In this document: in pieces, positions 27,901 to 35,471 of the stretch
How the letters are laid out: each line of letters starts with the position of its first letter
How positions within the stretch are numbered: position 1 is the stretch's first letter
Origin: Caulobacter radicis
GTDB lineage: Bacteria > Pseudomonadota > Alphaproteobacteria > Caulobacterales > Caulobacteraceae
NCBI RefSeq assembly: GCF_003094615.1
Contig: NZ_QDKO01000015.1
Coordinates: 1-64,000 of the forward strand
Length of the DNA: 64,000 bases
Direction: 5' to 3'
Made by a program: the position numbers and the translations under genes
Notes under the pieces: generated by a model
The model's input: only the letters and a program-made list of their open reading frames with translations
Databases searched by the model: none
What the model was told of the DNA's origin: nothing

Positions 27901-29839
27901 GCTAGCCTCGGCCCAGGCCGACATCTTCAGGAAGGTTCTGACCGGCGCCCTCACCGCCAATGACAAGACCTATGACGGCGCGACCGTCGCCACGGGTTTG
28001 GTCGGCCTGACTGGCGTGATCTCGGGCGACACCGTCTCGGCCAGCGGAACCTACGCCTTCGCCGACAAGAACGCCGCCGACGGCAAGACGGTGACGGCTT
28101 CGGGCGTGACCCTGTCCGGAGCCGACGCCGGCAACTACAGCATTTCCGGGGTGTCCTCCGACGTCGCCGACATCTTCAGAAAGACCCTCACCGGCGCCCT
28201 CATCGCCGACGACAAGATCTATGACGGCGCGACCGGAGCCACTGGTTTAGTCGGCCTGACCGGCGTGGTCGCCGGCGACACCGTCTCGGCCGGCGGGACC
28301 TACGCCTTCGCCGACAGAAACGCCGCCGACGGCAAGACCGTGACGGCTTCGGGCGTGACCCTGTCCGGCGCCGACGCCGCCAACTACAGCCTTGCCGGAG
28401 TGTCCTCCGACGTCGCCGACATCTTCAGAAAGACGCTCAGCGGCGCCCTGACCGCCAACGACAAGACCTATGACAGCGCGACCGGAGCCACCGGTTCCGT
28501 CGGCCTGACCGGCGTGGTCGCCGGCGACACAGTCTCGGCCTCGGGAACCTACGCCTTCGCCGACAAGAGCGCCGCCGCTGGCAAGACGGTGACGGCTTCG
28601 GGCATGATCCTGTCGGGCGCCGATGCGGGCAACTACAGCCTTGCCGGGGTGTCTTCCGACGTCGCCGACATTTTCAGGAAGACCCTCACCGGCGCCCTGA
28701 CCGCCAACGACAAGACCTATGACGGCGCGACCATCGCCACGGGTTTGGTCGGCCTGACGGGCGTGGTCGCCGGCGACACCGTCTCGGCCGGCGGAACCTA
28801 CGCCTTCGGCGACAAGAACGCCGGCGTGGGCAAGACCGTGACGGCTTCGGGCGTGACCCTGTCAGGCGCCGACGCCGGCAACTACAGCCTTGCCGGGGTC
28901 TCCTCCGACGTCGCCGACATCTTCAGGAAGACCCTCACCGGCGCCCTGATCGCCAACGACAAGACCTATGACGGCGCGACCATCGCCACCGGTTCGGTCG
29001 GCCTGACCGGCGTGGTCGCCGGCGACACCGTCTCGGCCGGCGGGACCTACGCCTTCAGCGACAAGAACGCCGGCGTGGGCAAGACCGTGACAGCTTCGGG
29101 CGTGACCCTGTCCGGGGCCGACGCCGCCAACTACAGCCTTGCCGGGGTGTCCTCCGATGTCGCCGACATCTTAAAGAGGGCGCTGACCGGCGCCCTGATC
29201 GCCAACGACAAGACCTATGACGGCGCGACCACCGCCACGGGTTCGATCGTCCTGACCGGCGTGCTCGCCGGTGAAACGGTCTCGGCCTCGGGAACCTATG
29301 CCTTCGGCGACAGGAACGCCGGCGCGGGCAAGACGGTGACCGTGTCAGGCGCGGCCCTGGCCGGCGCCGACGCCGCCAACTACCACCTCGGCGCGGTGAG
29401 CAGCGACCTGGCCGACATCCTGCGCCGGCAGGTGACAGTGTCGGCCGACAGCCTGTCCAAGCCCTTCGGCCAGGGCGACCCTGTCCTGACCTATCGCATC
29501 AGTTCGGGCTCGCTGGCGACCGGCGACGCGTTCAGCGGCCTGCTCCTGAGGGGCGCGGGTGAAGCGCCGGGCGACTATGTCGTCTCGCGTGGAAGCCTCA
29601 GCCTGTCGTCGAACTACGACCTGACCTTCACCGGCGCGATCTTCACGATCCAGCGGTTCCCGGTGATCGAGCAGGAAGGCTCCATCCTGCTCAAGCATGT
29701 GACCCAGTCCCCCGACTTCACCCTCGATTGGGACCCCGAACCCAACCTCCAGACCGAGGGCCCCGCCTGCCAGGGCGAAGGCTGCCCACGTCAAACGACC
29801 ACGGTCGACGCCGGCAAGATCGTCGCGGCCCTGCCGTAG
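21929..29839 (+). CDS. Filamentous-haemagglutinin-like TpsA exoprotein with MBG/YDG repeats
   Basis: A 2636-residue secreted or surface protein. GGAG precedes the ATG. A signal peptide (about 1-39, cleavage near ALAG) is followed by the TPS secretion domain (about 40-175: INWSSLHVSSGDTMDFLFDS, LNKTTS, GGNIWFYSPQGVIVSPGA), which the upstream TpsB should recognise. Residues about 175-1830 are a Gly/Ala/Thr/Ser-rich beta-helix passenger with many TATAGDD- and GGDYT-type turns. An MBG-type domain comes near 1839-1918, then seven 83-residue YDG repeats (1919-2499), a second MBG domain (2500-2577) and a 59-residue tail. The only two cysteines of the mature protein, 2614 and 2619 (CQGEGC), are near the C-terminus, as in HMW1-type adhesins that remain anchored to their transporter. 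Adhesin function is inferred from the family. Confidence 0.92.
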   Translation: MTQSPILSRTGSRSPRRTSLLAASALCGVAAMLVQPALAGTLPGIPGAGNITVSSGGSQPLITFPDAITLQIDLNAPRTVINWSSLHVSSGDTMDFLFDSASDIVLNKTTSQIAIDNGAVITGKVGAATGGNIWFYSPQGVIVSPGATMSAGGFVFAGGTGLIDANFVSAADPTAVLRAASNAMIRMSTVSSATSASIDAAGNVLLSASSGALSAQTVYGATALVSTTSGSITASEVTATSGAATVTAGGPGATVTQITGATGVTVSSANNSSVGAATTTTSGDILITSNGSASLTLGNSARDLTLSAPQVFMSTVDAVRSVYVTGTTQAYVTNRIFAGDDVEITADGNVTAGGAYIKTSGTGADDNHILIRSTNGSASGGTLLTQGTGAKAGDITISGATSTTLTTGVSSRDLTMSGESVSVNNATAARDITLTASNGSATITTSATAGDDVEVVATGGDLLASGATLKSTGVGAADDGHVTARSTTGAVNVGSAITEGSGVAAGDVWISGSTGSTLGSASSTKHLIWTGGDSLALTGNYSAAGQVTLVSSGGALSQTAGVVTANSLSASGATGVDLSGDNQIDRAISVQATANDVILNNAKALVITGNVGGRDVTVTTTAGDLTANSATQVVATRNLTLTGATGVTANTGAGGLFSGANSVTVTATTGDATVATASSNGTILVRALDGSAALRKATITGTGSLSVVATGAATLGADSLAGIGAGNSVSRTGGVGATNVTSTGGDARVFLNSLNTGLTSVTADNAGGTASIGVDGGFNVGTVSGYSVWLDASNGTANATNVTVNGGDYTAKARDWGGAALNPGGTIRNLSITDTDGGLVLTNALAATGDLTLESFDVLTSAYDLTADGDVKVTAAGDIDLLSATAGDDITVNSTGGQAILRKADLTGAGAGRDLSVSAANNAVLGDPDYTAITASNVFARSGGSTGTAEVKSAGGSAMVHLDTSAALDTVRGVDVDITIASGPGTFGTLTATAGDVYAEVLDGAMIVGTVTANNGDVSLYDAGGDLTITGSVHGAGLVHVETDGLLDGGLASLISSDGDLELIGGAVQLDHVTAGGMLEASAMDTDVTVRLAEAGQTVVVASLYGNATLRGASAPDGVALLAANTATFGADDKASITAANYVDTDAASGGLGGLQVMSFNGDAVVNIDSATNGVALVGAAIGGSATVVQKTGDLKIDEIAAYNITIEAMGGSLETGATVTSGGDYTITAQDFLGDALTPTLFNGVIRDVTITDTLGDLDLGAAAIHADRRLTITAQNGAVLGLAQLSAGAGLGDGDIGVTGQAIALDSVAGDGSVSLDGGTGLVNVATSVTVGGDYTLTGGGFSAAALSPLGAKTGAWTIDDKVGDFDFTGTPLLYGGSITITTVGGAIGGDITSDSGDTRVTATSGQLGALSAATGQVRANASAGGMALASATAADLIEVTATTGAARLGSGVLTGTGSNSLLVRSSGGDVTLGAGTPSAITAANIVTSAGASTVVEASSTTGGVDVYLDRTDTTLTALSAQDAIKVAVVNGPLTIGQLTAGATSEVKGGGETRLVTADIDGDLSASSTAGALRFGDATPGRVIEVSGALSLNAAADIAQQGVLRSNSLGVVSGTGVVLLGANEVAHLDTISVAAGGFAFNATIAFDLRGPVAAAGQTVDLRSSGAITQNAGGAITAQRLTGSSVGGADFGAANQVVQLGDFTNTGGLFRLIDNRSLIIDGTAHSTGGVSLASHGGMAFSANGRVVAGGAGDAVILASDGVFTNGRGADAVTATNAAGRWLIYTQAFGDPTGSTAGNSFNGLAGKSFYGSTYDFGAETFALTPNAGNRFVYAYQPILAVTPVSQVVTYNGAIPSVSAAITGLMNGDTAFDAWSGTPVVSGATSENAGTYALTASGSLTSELNYGFSYGVGSLRIDPKTLGGLLTADSKTYDRSTTATGAITLSGVVTGDDVSAAGSYAFADWNAGAGKAVTASSVVLSGTDASNYVLSPLASAQADIFRKVLTGALTANDKTYDGATVATGLVGLTGVISGDTVSASGTYAFADKNAADGKTVTASGVTLSGADAGNYSISGVSSDVADIFRKTLTGALIADDKIYDGATGATGLVGLTGVVAGDTVSAGGTYAFADRNAADGKTVTASGVTLSGADAANYSLAGVSSDVADIFRKTLSGALTANDKTYDSATGATGSVGLTGVVAGDTVSASGTYAFADKSAAAGKTVTASGMILSGADAGNYSLAGVSSDVADIFRKTLTGALTANDKTYDGATIATGLVGLTGVVAGDTVSAGGTYAFGDKNAGVGKTVTASGVTLSGADAGNYSLAGVSSDVADIFRKTLTGALIANDKTYDGATIATGSVGLTGVVAGDTVSAGGTYAFSDKNAGVGKTVTASGVTLSGADAANYSLAGVSSDVADILKRALTGALIANDKTYDGATTATGSIVLTGVLAGETVSASGTYAFGDRNAGAGKTVTVSGAALAGADAANYHLGAVSSDLADILRRQVTVSADSLSKPFGQGDPVLTYRISSGSLATGDAFSGLLLRGAGEAPGDYVVSRGSLSLSSNYDLTFTGAIFTIQRFPVIEQEGSILLKHVTQSPDFTLDWDPEPNLQTEGPACQGEGCPRQTTTVDAGKIVAALP
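27683..29425 (+). repeat. Seven tandem 249-base repeats encoding YDG domains
   Basis: Seven in-frame units of exactly 83 codons begin with K/R-T/V/A-L-x-G-A/L-L and contain DKTYDGAT, GDTVSA-GTYAF, GKTVTASG, LSGADA-NY and end SSDVADIFR. Units 2-6 are close to identical at protein level; units 1 and 7 are more diverged, as expected for edges of an array that grows and shrinks by unequal recombination. The units belong to the TpsA gene and should form a stalk of similar small beta domains. Confidence 0.93.
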
Positions 29840-29846
29840 GACGCGA

Positions 29847-29877
29847 CAAGGCGGGCGCCAGCACGGCGCCCGCCTTG
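29847..29877. terminator. Bidirectional terminator between TpsA and purple acid phosphatase genes
   Basis: A perfect 13-base inverted repeat (CAAGGCGGGCGCC / GGCGCCCGCCTTG) with a five-base loop AGCAC. It starts eight bases after the TpsA stop and lies 26 bases from the stop of the convergent phosphatase gene, so it can end transcription from both sides. Confidence 0.8.
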
Positions 29878-29902
29878 CCTCGAGCCATCCAGTCGATGCT
29901 AC

Positions 29903-31252
29903 CTATCGGGCCGCCGTGTCGAGCGTCTCCACCCGCGTGACGCCCTTGGCGTTCTTGGTCAGGCGGAAGGCGTCCAGTTGGCGGCCCGTCGCGGTGAAGG
30001 CGCGATAGGTCACCGCCTCGGGCGACACATCCAGCGTCTGGAAGGTCTGGGTGCGCGAGGCCGAGCGGGTCGCCCAACTGAGCGGAGCGACCGGATACAT
30101 CTTGGGTCCCGCCACCGAGACGACATAGGTCGAGCCCTTGTCGGACGGGTGGCCCGGCCCGGCGTTGGTCATCACCCCGGCGCCGATGGCGCCGCGCGCA
30201 TAGCCGTGGTCATGAGCCTGAAGAACCAGGTCGACACCGTATTTGTCGATCAGCGGCTTGAGCGCGTCGCGCACCCGCTGGTTGTCGCGATCGGGATCGA
30301 TCGAGAACAGCGGGAAGTGCAGGAACAGCGCCGTCCAGCGGTTGGGGTTGTTGGCCAGCAGGCCGTCCAGCCAGCGCACCATCTCCCCGCGCATGGCCTC
30401 GTCGCCGTGGAACAGCGGCGCGTCGACCGAGATCAGGCGCAGGCCCTGGTAGTCGACCGTCCAGGCCGTCTCCTTCAGCTTCTCGACGCCCTTGGGCCCC
30501 GTCTCCGGCAAGGTATACTGGCGCCGCCACTGCGGGTTCAGCACCGGGCCGCGGCCGTACTCGTGGTTCCCCGGTGTCGGCATCTGCGGCGTCTGGGCGT
30601 AGAGGAAGCCGCCGGCCGCGAACCACTCGCCCCACTCGTTGTCGCTGTCGTGGCGATTGATCAGGTCGCCGGCGTGGATGACGAAGGCCGCGTCGCCGGC
30701 CTTGCGGAACGCCATCCTCATCGTGCGCGAGGCCTCGCTGAGGATGTTGTTCTGCATGTCCCCCATGTAGAGGAACGTGAACGGCTTGGCGGTCGCGGCG
30801 GCGGTGCGGAATTGCAGCCATTCGGACCACCGCTCGCCGTCGCCGACGCGATAGGCGTAGACCGTCTCGGGCTTCAGCCCCTTGAGCACCACCGAATGAT
30901 AGGCCGCCTTGAAGGCCGGATCCTCGCGCACGGCGATGGTGGCGTCGTCGGTGAGGGCCGCGACACGCACCGCCTTCTGGATGAAGTCCGGACCGTCTTC
31001 GGCTTGCGCGTACTCGACATGGCCGGCCAGGCCCGGCGCGGTGCGCCAGGTCACCGCCATCTCGTGCGCGGGGTCGGCGGTGAGGTTCAGGACGATCCGT
31101 TCGGGCTGGGCCGTCGCCGGAACCGCCGGCAGGTCCGAAGACTGCACCGGCGCGGGCTCGGGACGCAGCGGGCGCTCGACCTTCTGGGCGAGCGCCTGGC
31201 CGCCCAGGGCCGCGAGCGCGGCCCCGAGCATCAGGGTTTGGATGGTTTTCAT
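29903..31252 (-). CDS. Purple-acid-phosphatase-like exported metallophosphoesterase
   Basis: A 449-residue protein from ATG 31252 with a signal peptide (MKTIQTLMLGAALAALGG, cleavage near ALAQ). Residues about 45-150 form the fibronectin-like N-terminal domain of purple acid phosphatases (PERIVLNLTADPAHEMAVTWR, LKPETVYAYRVGDG). The metallophosphatase motifs follow in order: YMGDMQNN, IHAGDLINRHDSD, TPGNHEYG, LFLHFPLFS and LQAHDHGYARG. It lies 11 bases downstream of an STN-type TonB receptor in an operon with FecR and a sigma factor. The likely job is to hydrolyse a phosphoester in the periplasm or at the surface so that the product or phosphate can be taken up; the substrate is unknown. Confidence 0.9.
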   Translation of the reverse strand: MKTIQTLMLGAALAALGGQALAQKVERPLRPEPAPVQSSDLPAVPATAQPERIVLNLTADPAHEMAVTWRTAPGLAGHVEYAQAEDGPDFIQKAVRVAALTDDATIAVREDPAFKAAYHSVVLKGLKPETVYAYRVGDGERWSEWLQFRTAAATAKPFTFLYMGDMQNNILSEASRTMRMAFRKAGDAAFVIHAGDLINRHDSDNEWGEWFAAGGFLYAQTPQMPTPGNHEYGRGPVLNPQWRRQYTLPETGPKGVEKLKETAWTVDYQGLRLISVDAPLFHGDEAMRGEMVRWLDGLLANNPNRWTALFLHFPLFSIDPDRDNQRVRDALKPLIDKYGVDLVLQAHDHGYARGAIGAGVMTNAGPGHPSDKGSTYVVSVAGPKMYPVAPLSWATRSASRTQTFQTLDVSPEAVTYRAFTATGRQLDAFRLTKNAKGVTRVETLDTAAR

Positions 31253-31263
31253 GCTCGCCCCGA

Positions 31264-34200
31264 TCAGAAGACGTAGTTCAGGCCGAACGAGATCGACCGC
31301 CCGTTCTTGATGTAGGCGCGGCTCGAGCTGGTGCTGTCGCCGGCCGTGTACCAGTAGGTATGGTTGTCGAAGAGGTTCTGGACCTGCATCGAGGCCGTCG
31401 CGCCCTTCCACAGCTTGCGCCGGACGTTCAGGTCCACGAACTCGTAGTCCTGTTCGTAGGGGTTGTTGCCGAAGTCCTGGATGCCCTCGAGGAACTCCGA
31501 CTGGTAGCTGTAGGCGGCGTAGGCTTCCCAGCCCTTGTATTCCCAGAACAGCTGCACGTTGGCGACCCGTTCGGGCGTCTCCATCAGCGGCAGGGTGTAG
31601 CCGGCCGGGTGCCAGGAGATGCCGGTCTCGGCCTCCGACTTCTGCAGGGTCAGGTTCACGCTGGCGCCGAGCTTCGACAGCGGACCGGGCAACCAGTGGA
31701 ACACCTGCTGGGCGCTCAACTCCATGCCGTAGACCCGCGCCCACTTGCCGTTGTTGGGCATCGAGACGTTCACGCCATCCGGGCCGATATTGGTCCCGGC
31801 CGTCCCGTCGCGGATGTTCGACGACGAGGAGCGGTACAGGAAGTTCTTGATGTCCTTGTAGAAGAGACCCAGCGAATAGGCGCCGGTGTCGCCGTTGTAG
31901 CGCTCGATCGACAGGTCGTAATTGACCGCCTTCATCGGCTTGAGGTCCGGATTGCCCTGCTCGATCGAGACCAGGACCCACTCGCTGGTCGGGTTCTCGT
32001 CGCCATCGCCGTCCGGGTCGACGTCGTAGCCGTACTCCCGCGCCGATGACATGCGGGCGATGTCGGGGCGCGCGAAGCTGGTCCAGATCGCGGCGCGGAC
32101 CTTGGTGCGGTCATCCAGGCTGTAGTTCAGGTGGATCGACGGCAGGACGTTGGTGAAGTCGCTCTTGTCGGTCGAGTAGTGGCCGCCCTGGACCTCGTCG
32201 AGGATGTAGGCGTCGATGGTGTTGTTGGTGCTCTCGACGCGGACCCCGCCGATGACCTGGGCCTTGCCGAGCCGCGCGGTCGCCATCAGGTAGCCGGCGA
32301 AGATGTCCTCCTTGAAGGTGAAGCTGTCCTCACCGCTCAGTTCGGCGTTGCCCGGATCGGTGGCGAAGCCTTCGAAGAAGGTGCTGTTCCCCGCCATGGC
32401 GCGCTGCAACTCGGCCAGCATGGCCTTGTTGTCGATGACCGTGCCCAGCCGGTAGAGGCCGGAATATTCGCCATCGAACAGGCTGGTCACTTCCTTGCCG
32501 TAGAAGCGCGAGAAGTCCGCCAGCGTGCCTTCGGCGTCCAGGTCCATGAACTCGCCGCTATAGGTCGAGCGCTTGGAGCTGTAGACCTTGCCGCCGGTCT
32601 TGACCGCTTCCAGCCAGTCCGAGGCCGGACGCCATTCGAGATTGACCTGGCCCTGCCACAGCCGCTCCTGCGCGCCGCCGATCTCGCCCGACAAGCCCGC
32701 GAAGTCGTACTGGCTGTTGTCGTGGATCGCCGCCATGCCGGCGTCGTTCAGCACCCACTTGGGAAAGCGGCTGTCGCCGAAATTGGTGACCTTGACGCCC
32801 TTGTTGCCCAGCCAGCCGTACTTGTCGCTGCGGAACTCCATCTCGTAGCTGTCGTCGATATTGTCTTCCGACTTGGCGTAGGACAGGTCGTAATCGGCCT
32901 TGAAGTCGCCCCAGCGGCTGACGCCGCCGAAGTTCAGCGACATCAGCGAACCGGTCTCGCGCGAGCCTTCCCAGAAGCGGCGCAGGCGGAAGCCCTGCGG
33001 ATCCCAGGTCCCCGAGGCGCCGTCCAGCGTGTAGTACGAGCGGGTCGAGCGGTCGGCGTCGGTGATGCGGCCGTCGCGGTCGCGGTCGACGATCTGGGCC
33101 GTGGTGTAGCTGTAGATCCGGCCCAGCTTGGAGTCGGAGCCGATGATCGAGGCCTCGGGCGAAGCCAGGCCCGTCATGGTCTTGTCGACCTGGGTCAGGC
33201 GGGTCGAGTTCTTGCCGGTGTCGTTGCGAAAGTTCAGACGGTTGCTGAACTCGTCCTTGGCGTACTCGTTGAACTGCCCGCGCAGGTGAAAGTCGTGCTT
33301 GTCGCCGCGGTAGTCGAGGCTGGTGTTCACGCCCCGCCGCTCGACCTCGGTCTCGCCGAGCGCCAGGTCCATGCCGCGCATGACGAAGGTCTCGGGGTCC
33401 CAGCCGAGGGTCTCGCTGTCGGCGTACCAGACCGAAGGCTGGTTATCGCCATCCACGCCGTTCTGCTCGAACTGCGACTTGCGGCGCGACCAGCTGCCGG
33501 TGACGAAGACGCCCCAGTTGTCGTTGAACTGGCGCCCGAACGAGCCGGCGACCTCGCCCGACTTCTTGTTGTCGAACTTGTCGAGCATGCCTGCCGAGAC
33601 CGACAGCACGCCGTAGGTCTTGCCGTGGTCGAAGGCCGTGGGCGTGCGGATGTCGATCGAGCCGCCCAGGGCGTCGCCGTCGCGGTCCGGCGTCAGGCTC
33701 TTGATGACGGTGATCGAGTCGATGCCTTCCGGCGGCAGAAAGCTGAGGCGGACGCCGCGATAGAAGTTGTCGTCGCGCGAGCCGGTCCCGCCCATGCGCA
33801 CGCCGTTCATGGTGTAGTTGTTCAGCTCGGTCGACAGGCCGCGGATGGTGATGCGGTCGCCTTCGCCCGTCGTGTGGTTGCGCACGGCGTTCACGCCCGG
33901 CAGGCGCGACAGCGACTCGGCCACGTTGTTGGCCGGCAGATCGCCCATGTCGTCGGCGCTGATGACGTCCGAGATGAAGTCGGCCTTGCGCTTGGAATCC
34001 AGCGACCGACGCAGACCCGCCGCATAACCGACGACGACGCCGTCGACCTCTACGGATTCGGGCGCGACGGCCTCGGCCTGCGCCGTCTGGCGCTCGAGGG
34101 TCAGCACGCCGCGCACCTCGCGGGCCTCGATGCCCGAGCCGGCGATCATCTTGCGCAGCGCCTCGCGCGGGGTCATCGCGCCCGAAACCGCGTTGGACGT

Positions 34201-34413
34201 CCGCCCGCGGGTCAGGCCCGGATCGAAGACGATCGACAGGCCCGTGTCACGCGACAGCGTCCGCAACGCCTGGCCCAGGTCCTGGGCCGGAATGGCGATG
34301 GTGACCCGCGCCTCGACATTTCGGGTCGCCTGCCAGGCATGGGCGGGCGCGGCGATGGAGCCCAGCACGGCGACGGCCGCCGCTGTGAGCAGGCCGCTTT
34401 TATGGATACGCAT
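31264..34413 (-). CDS. TonB-dependent transducer (TonB-Xanth-Caul type) with STN domain
   Basis: A 1049-residue receptor. ATG 34413 is preceded by GGAGGGG. After the signal peptide (ending near AHAW) residues about 35-110 are an STN domain (IPAQDLGQALRTLSRDTGL, GAMTPREALRKMIAGSGIEA). The plug has LPANNVAESLSRLPGVNAVR, ITIRGLSTELNNYTMNG and the PDRDGDALGGSIDIRTPT segment characteristic of the Xanthomonas/Caulobacter receptor group. The barrel ends ISFGLNYVF. Upstream on the same strand are FecR (95-base gap) and a sigma factor, downstream a purple acid phosphatase (11-base gap). The STN domain and FecIR linkage indicate ligand-induced transcription. Confidence 0.92.
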   Translation of the reverse strand: MRIHKSGLLTAAAVAVLGSIAAPAHAWQATRNVEARVTIAIPAQDLGQALRTLSRDTGLSIVFDPGLTRGRTSNAVSGAMTPREALRKMIAGSGIEAREVRGVLTLERQTAQAEAVAPESVEVDGVVVGYAAGLRRSLDSKRKADFISDVISADDMGDLPANNVAESLSRLPGVNAVRNHTTGEGDRITIRGLSTELNNYTMNGVRMGGTGSRDDNFYRGVRLSFLPPEGIDSITVIKSLTPDRDGDALGGSIDIRTPTAFDHGKTYGVLSVSAGMLDKFDNKKSGEVAGSFGRQFNDNWGVFVTGSWSRRKSQFEQNGVDGDNQPSVWYADSETLGWDPETFVMRGMDLALGETEVERRGVNTSLDYRGDKHDFHLRGQFNEYAKDEFSNRLNFRNDTGKNSTRLTQVDKTMTGLASPEASIIGSDSKLGRIYSYTTAQIVDRDRDGRITDADRSTRSYYTLDGASGTWDPQGFRLRRFWEGSRETGSLMSLNFGGVSRWGDFKADYDLSYAKSEDNIDDSYEMEFRSDKYGWLGNKGVKVTNFGDSRFPKWVLNDAGMAAIHDNSQYDFAGLSGEIGGAQERLWQGQVNLEWRPASDWLEAVKTGGKVYSSKRSTYSGEFMDLDAEGTLADFSRFYGKEVTSLFDGEYSGLYRLGTVIDNKAMLAELQRAMAGNSTFFEGFATDPGNAELSGEDSFTFKEDIFAGYLMATARLGKAQVIGGVRVESTNNTIDAYILDEVQGGHYSTDKSDFTNVLPSIHLNYSLDDRTKVRAAIWTSFARPDIARMSSAREYGYDVDPDGDGDENPTSEWVLVSIEQGNPDLKPMKAVNYDLSIERYNGDTGAYSLGLFYKDIKNFLYRSSSSNIRDGTAGTNIGPDGVNVSMPNNGKWARVYGMELSAQQVFHWLPGPLSKLGASVNLTLQKSEAETGISWHPAGYTLPLMETPERVANVQLFWEYKGWEAYAAYSYQSEFLEGIQDFGNNPYEQDYEFVDLNVRRKLWKGATASMQVQNLFDNHTYWYTAGDSTSSSRAYIKNGRSISFGLNYVF

Positions 34414-34508
34414 TCGAACAATCCCCTCCGATCGAACTGATCGTCACGGGGTTAGACGGCGGCCGACGAGGTCCTGACAGCTGTCATAAAAACTTGTTCC
34501 AGACGGCG

Positions 34509-35471
34509 CTAACCGCCTGAAATCACATATTGATCCGCCCCCTGACGAGTGAGCTTGAAGCCGTGCAGCCTCGCCATCGCGGCCAGGGCGTCTTCGGGAT
34601 CGTCATAGGCGAAGCGCCCGCTGACCAGCACTCGTCCGACCGAGGGATCGGCCAGCCTGACCTCCACGCCGCTCGCCCGTTCCAGATCCTCGACAACGCT
34701 GGCGAGGGTCGCCTCGTTGAACTCCAACCAGCCCTTGGCCCAGGGCGGCACATCGGTTTCAAGCTCAGGTCGGGCCATTGCGATGCGCTGGACGACGCCG
34801 CCTGAGACGCGGGCCTGCTCGCCGGCGTGAATGTGGACTGGAGCCCCCTTCCCCACGACCTTCACGATCCCCTCGAAGACCTCGACCTCCACGACCGTCC
34901 CGGCGGCCGTCTGCCGCTGGTCGACGTTGAAGCGGGTGCCGACGGCCGTGACCCGCACGCCGTCGACCTCGACCGAGAACGGCCGGCTCTTGTCGGGAGC
35001 CACCTCGAAGAAGCCCTCCCCCTTCAGCCGCAGGCGACGCTCGTGTTCGCGCAACTCGACCCGCACCTGGCTCTGCCCGTTCAGCCGGACCTGCGAGCCG
35101 TCGGCCAACGCGATCGGCTTCGGCACGCCCCGGCTTCCCTCGATCAGCTCTCCACGGGGCGCGAGACCGCCGCCAAGCACGAAGAGCGCCCCCGCCACCA
35201 CCGCGAAACCCGCGCCGGCCAGCGCGCCGAGCGGTCGGGCCCGCCATCGCGGCGCGGGCCGCGCATGGACAAGCCGCCGGGCGGCCCAGATCACGGCGGC
35301 GTCGTCGAGCAACGCCTCGTGGCGGCGCAGCAGGTCCTGGCGATCGGGGCGCCCGTCCAGCCACCGTTCGAGCAGCGCCTGACGGTCGGGCGACCAGGCC
35401 GCGTCGCGCCGCGCATCGGCCCACAGCGCGGCCTCGCGATCGTCCTTGGGGTTCATCGGCCTAGTCGACAT
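34509..35471 (-). CDS. FecR-family sigma regulator of the phosphatase-receptor operon
   Basis: A 320-residue FecR protein. ATG 35471 follows GGAGGG six bases upstream and lies inside the sigma gene (11-base overlap). The N-terminal part is the DUF4880-like cytoplasmic domain (EAALWADARRDAAW, LLERWLDGRPDRQ). A membrane segment (LGALAGAGFAVVAGALFVLG) leads into the FecR domain (ALADGSQVRLNGQSQVRVEL, LKGEGFFEVAPDKSRPFSV, TAVGTRFNVDQ) and a DUF4974-type C-terminus (WLEFNEATLASVVEDLERAS). It should couple the STN receptor directly downstream to the sigma factor upstream. Confidence 0.92.
   Translation of the reverse strand: MSTRPMNPKDDREAALWADARRDAAWSPDRQALLERWLDGRPDRQDLLRRHEALLDDAAVIWAARRLVHARPAPRWRARPLGALAGAGFAVVAGALFVLGGGLAPRGELIEGSRGVPKPIALADGSQVRLNGQSQVRVELREHERRLRLKGEGFFEVAPDKSRPFSVEVDGVRVTAVGTRFNVDQRQTAAGTVVEVEVFEGIVKVVGKGAPVHIHAGEQARVSGGVVQRIAMARPELETDVPPWAKGWLEFNEATLASVVEDLERASGVEVRLADPSVGRVLVSGRFAYDDPEDALAAMARLHGFKLTRQGADQYVISGG

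Noticed and set aside
27683..29425. Regular repeats that might suggest a CRISPR array or satellite DNA
   Set aside because: The 249-base units are in frame, coding and without unique spacers between short repeats; they are protein domain repeats.
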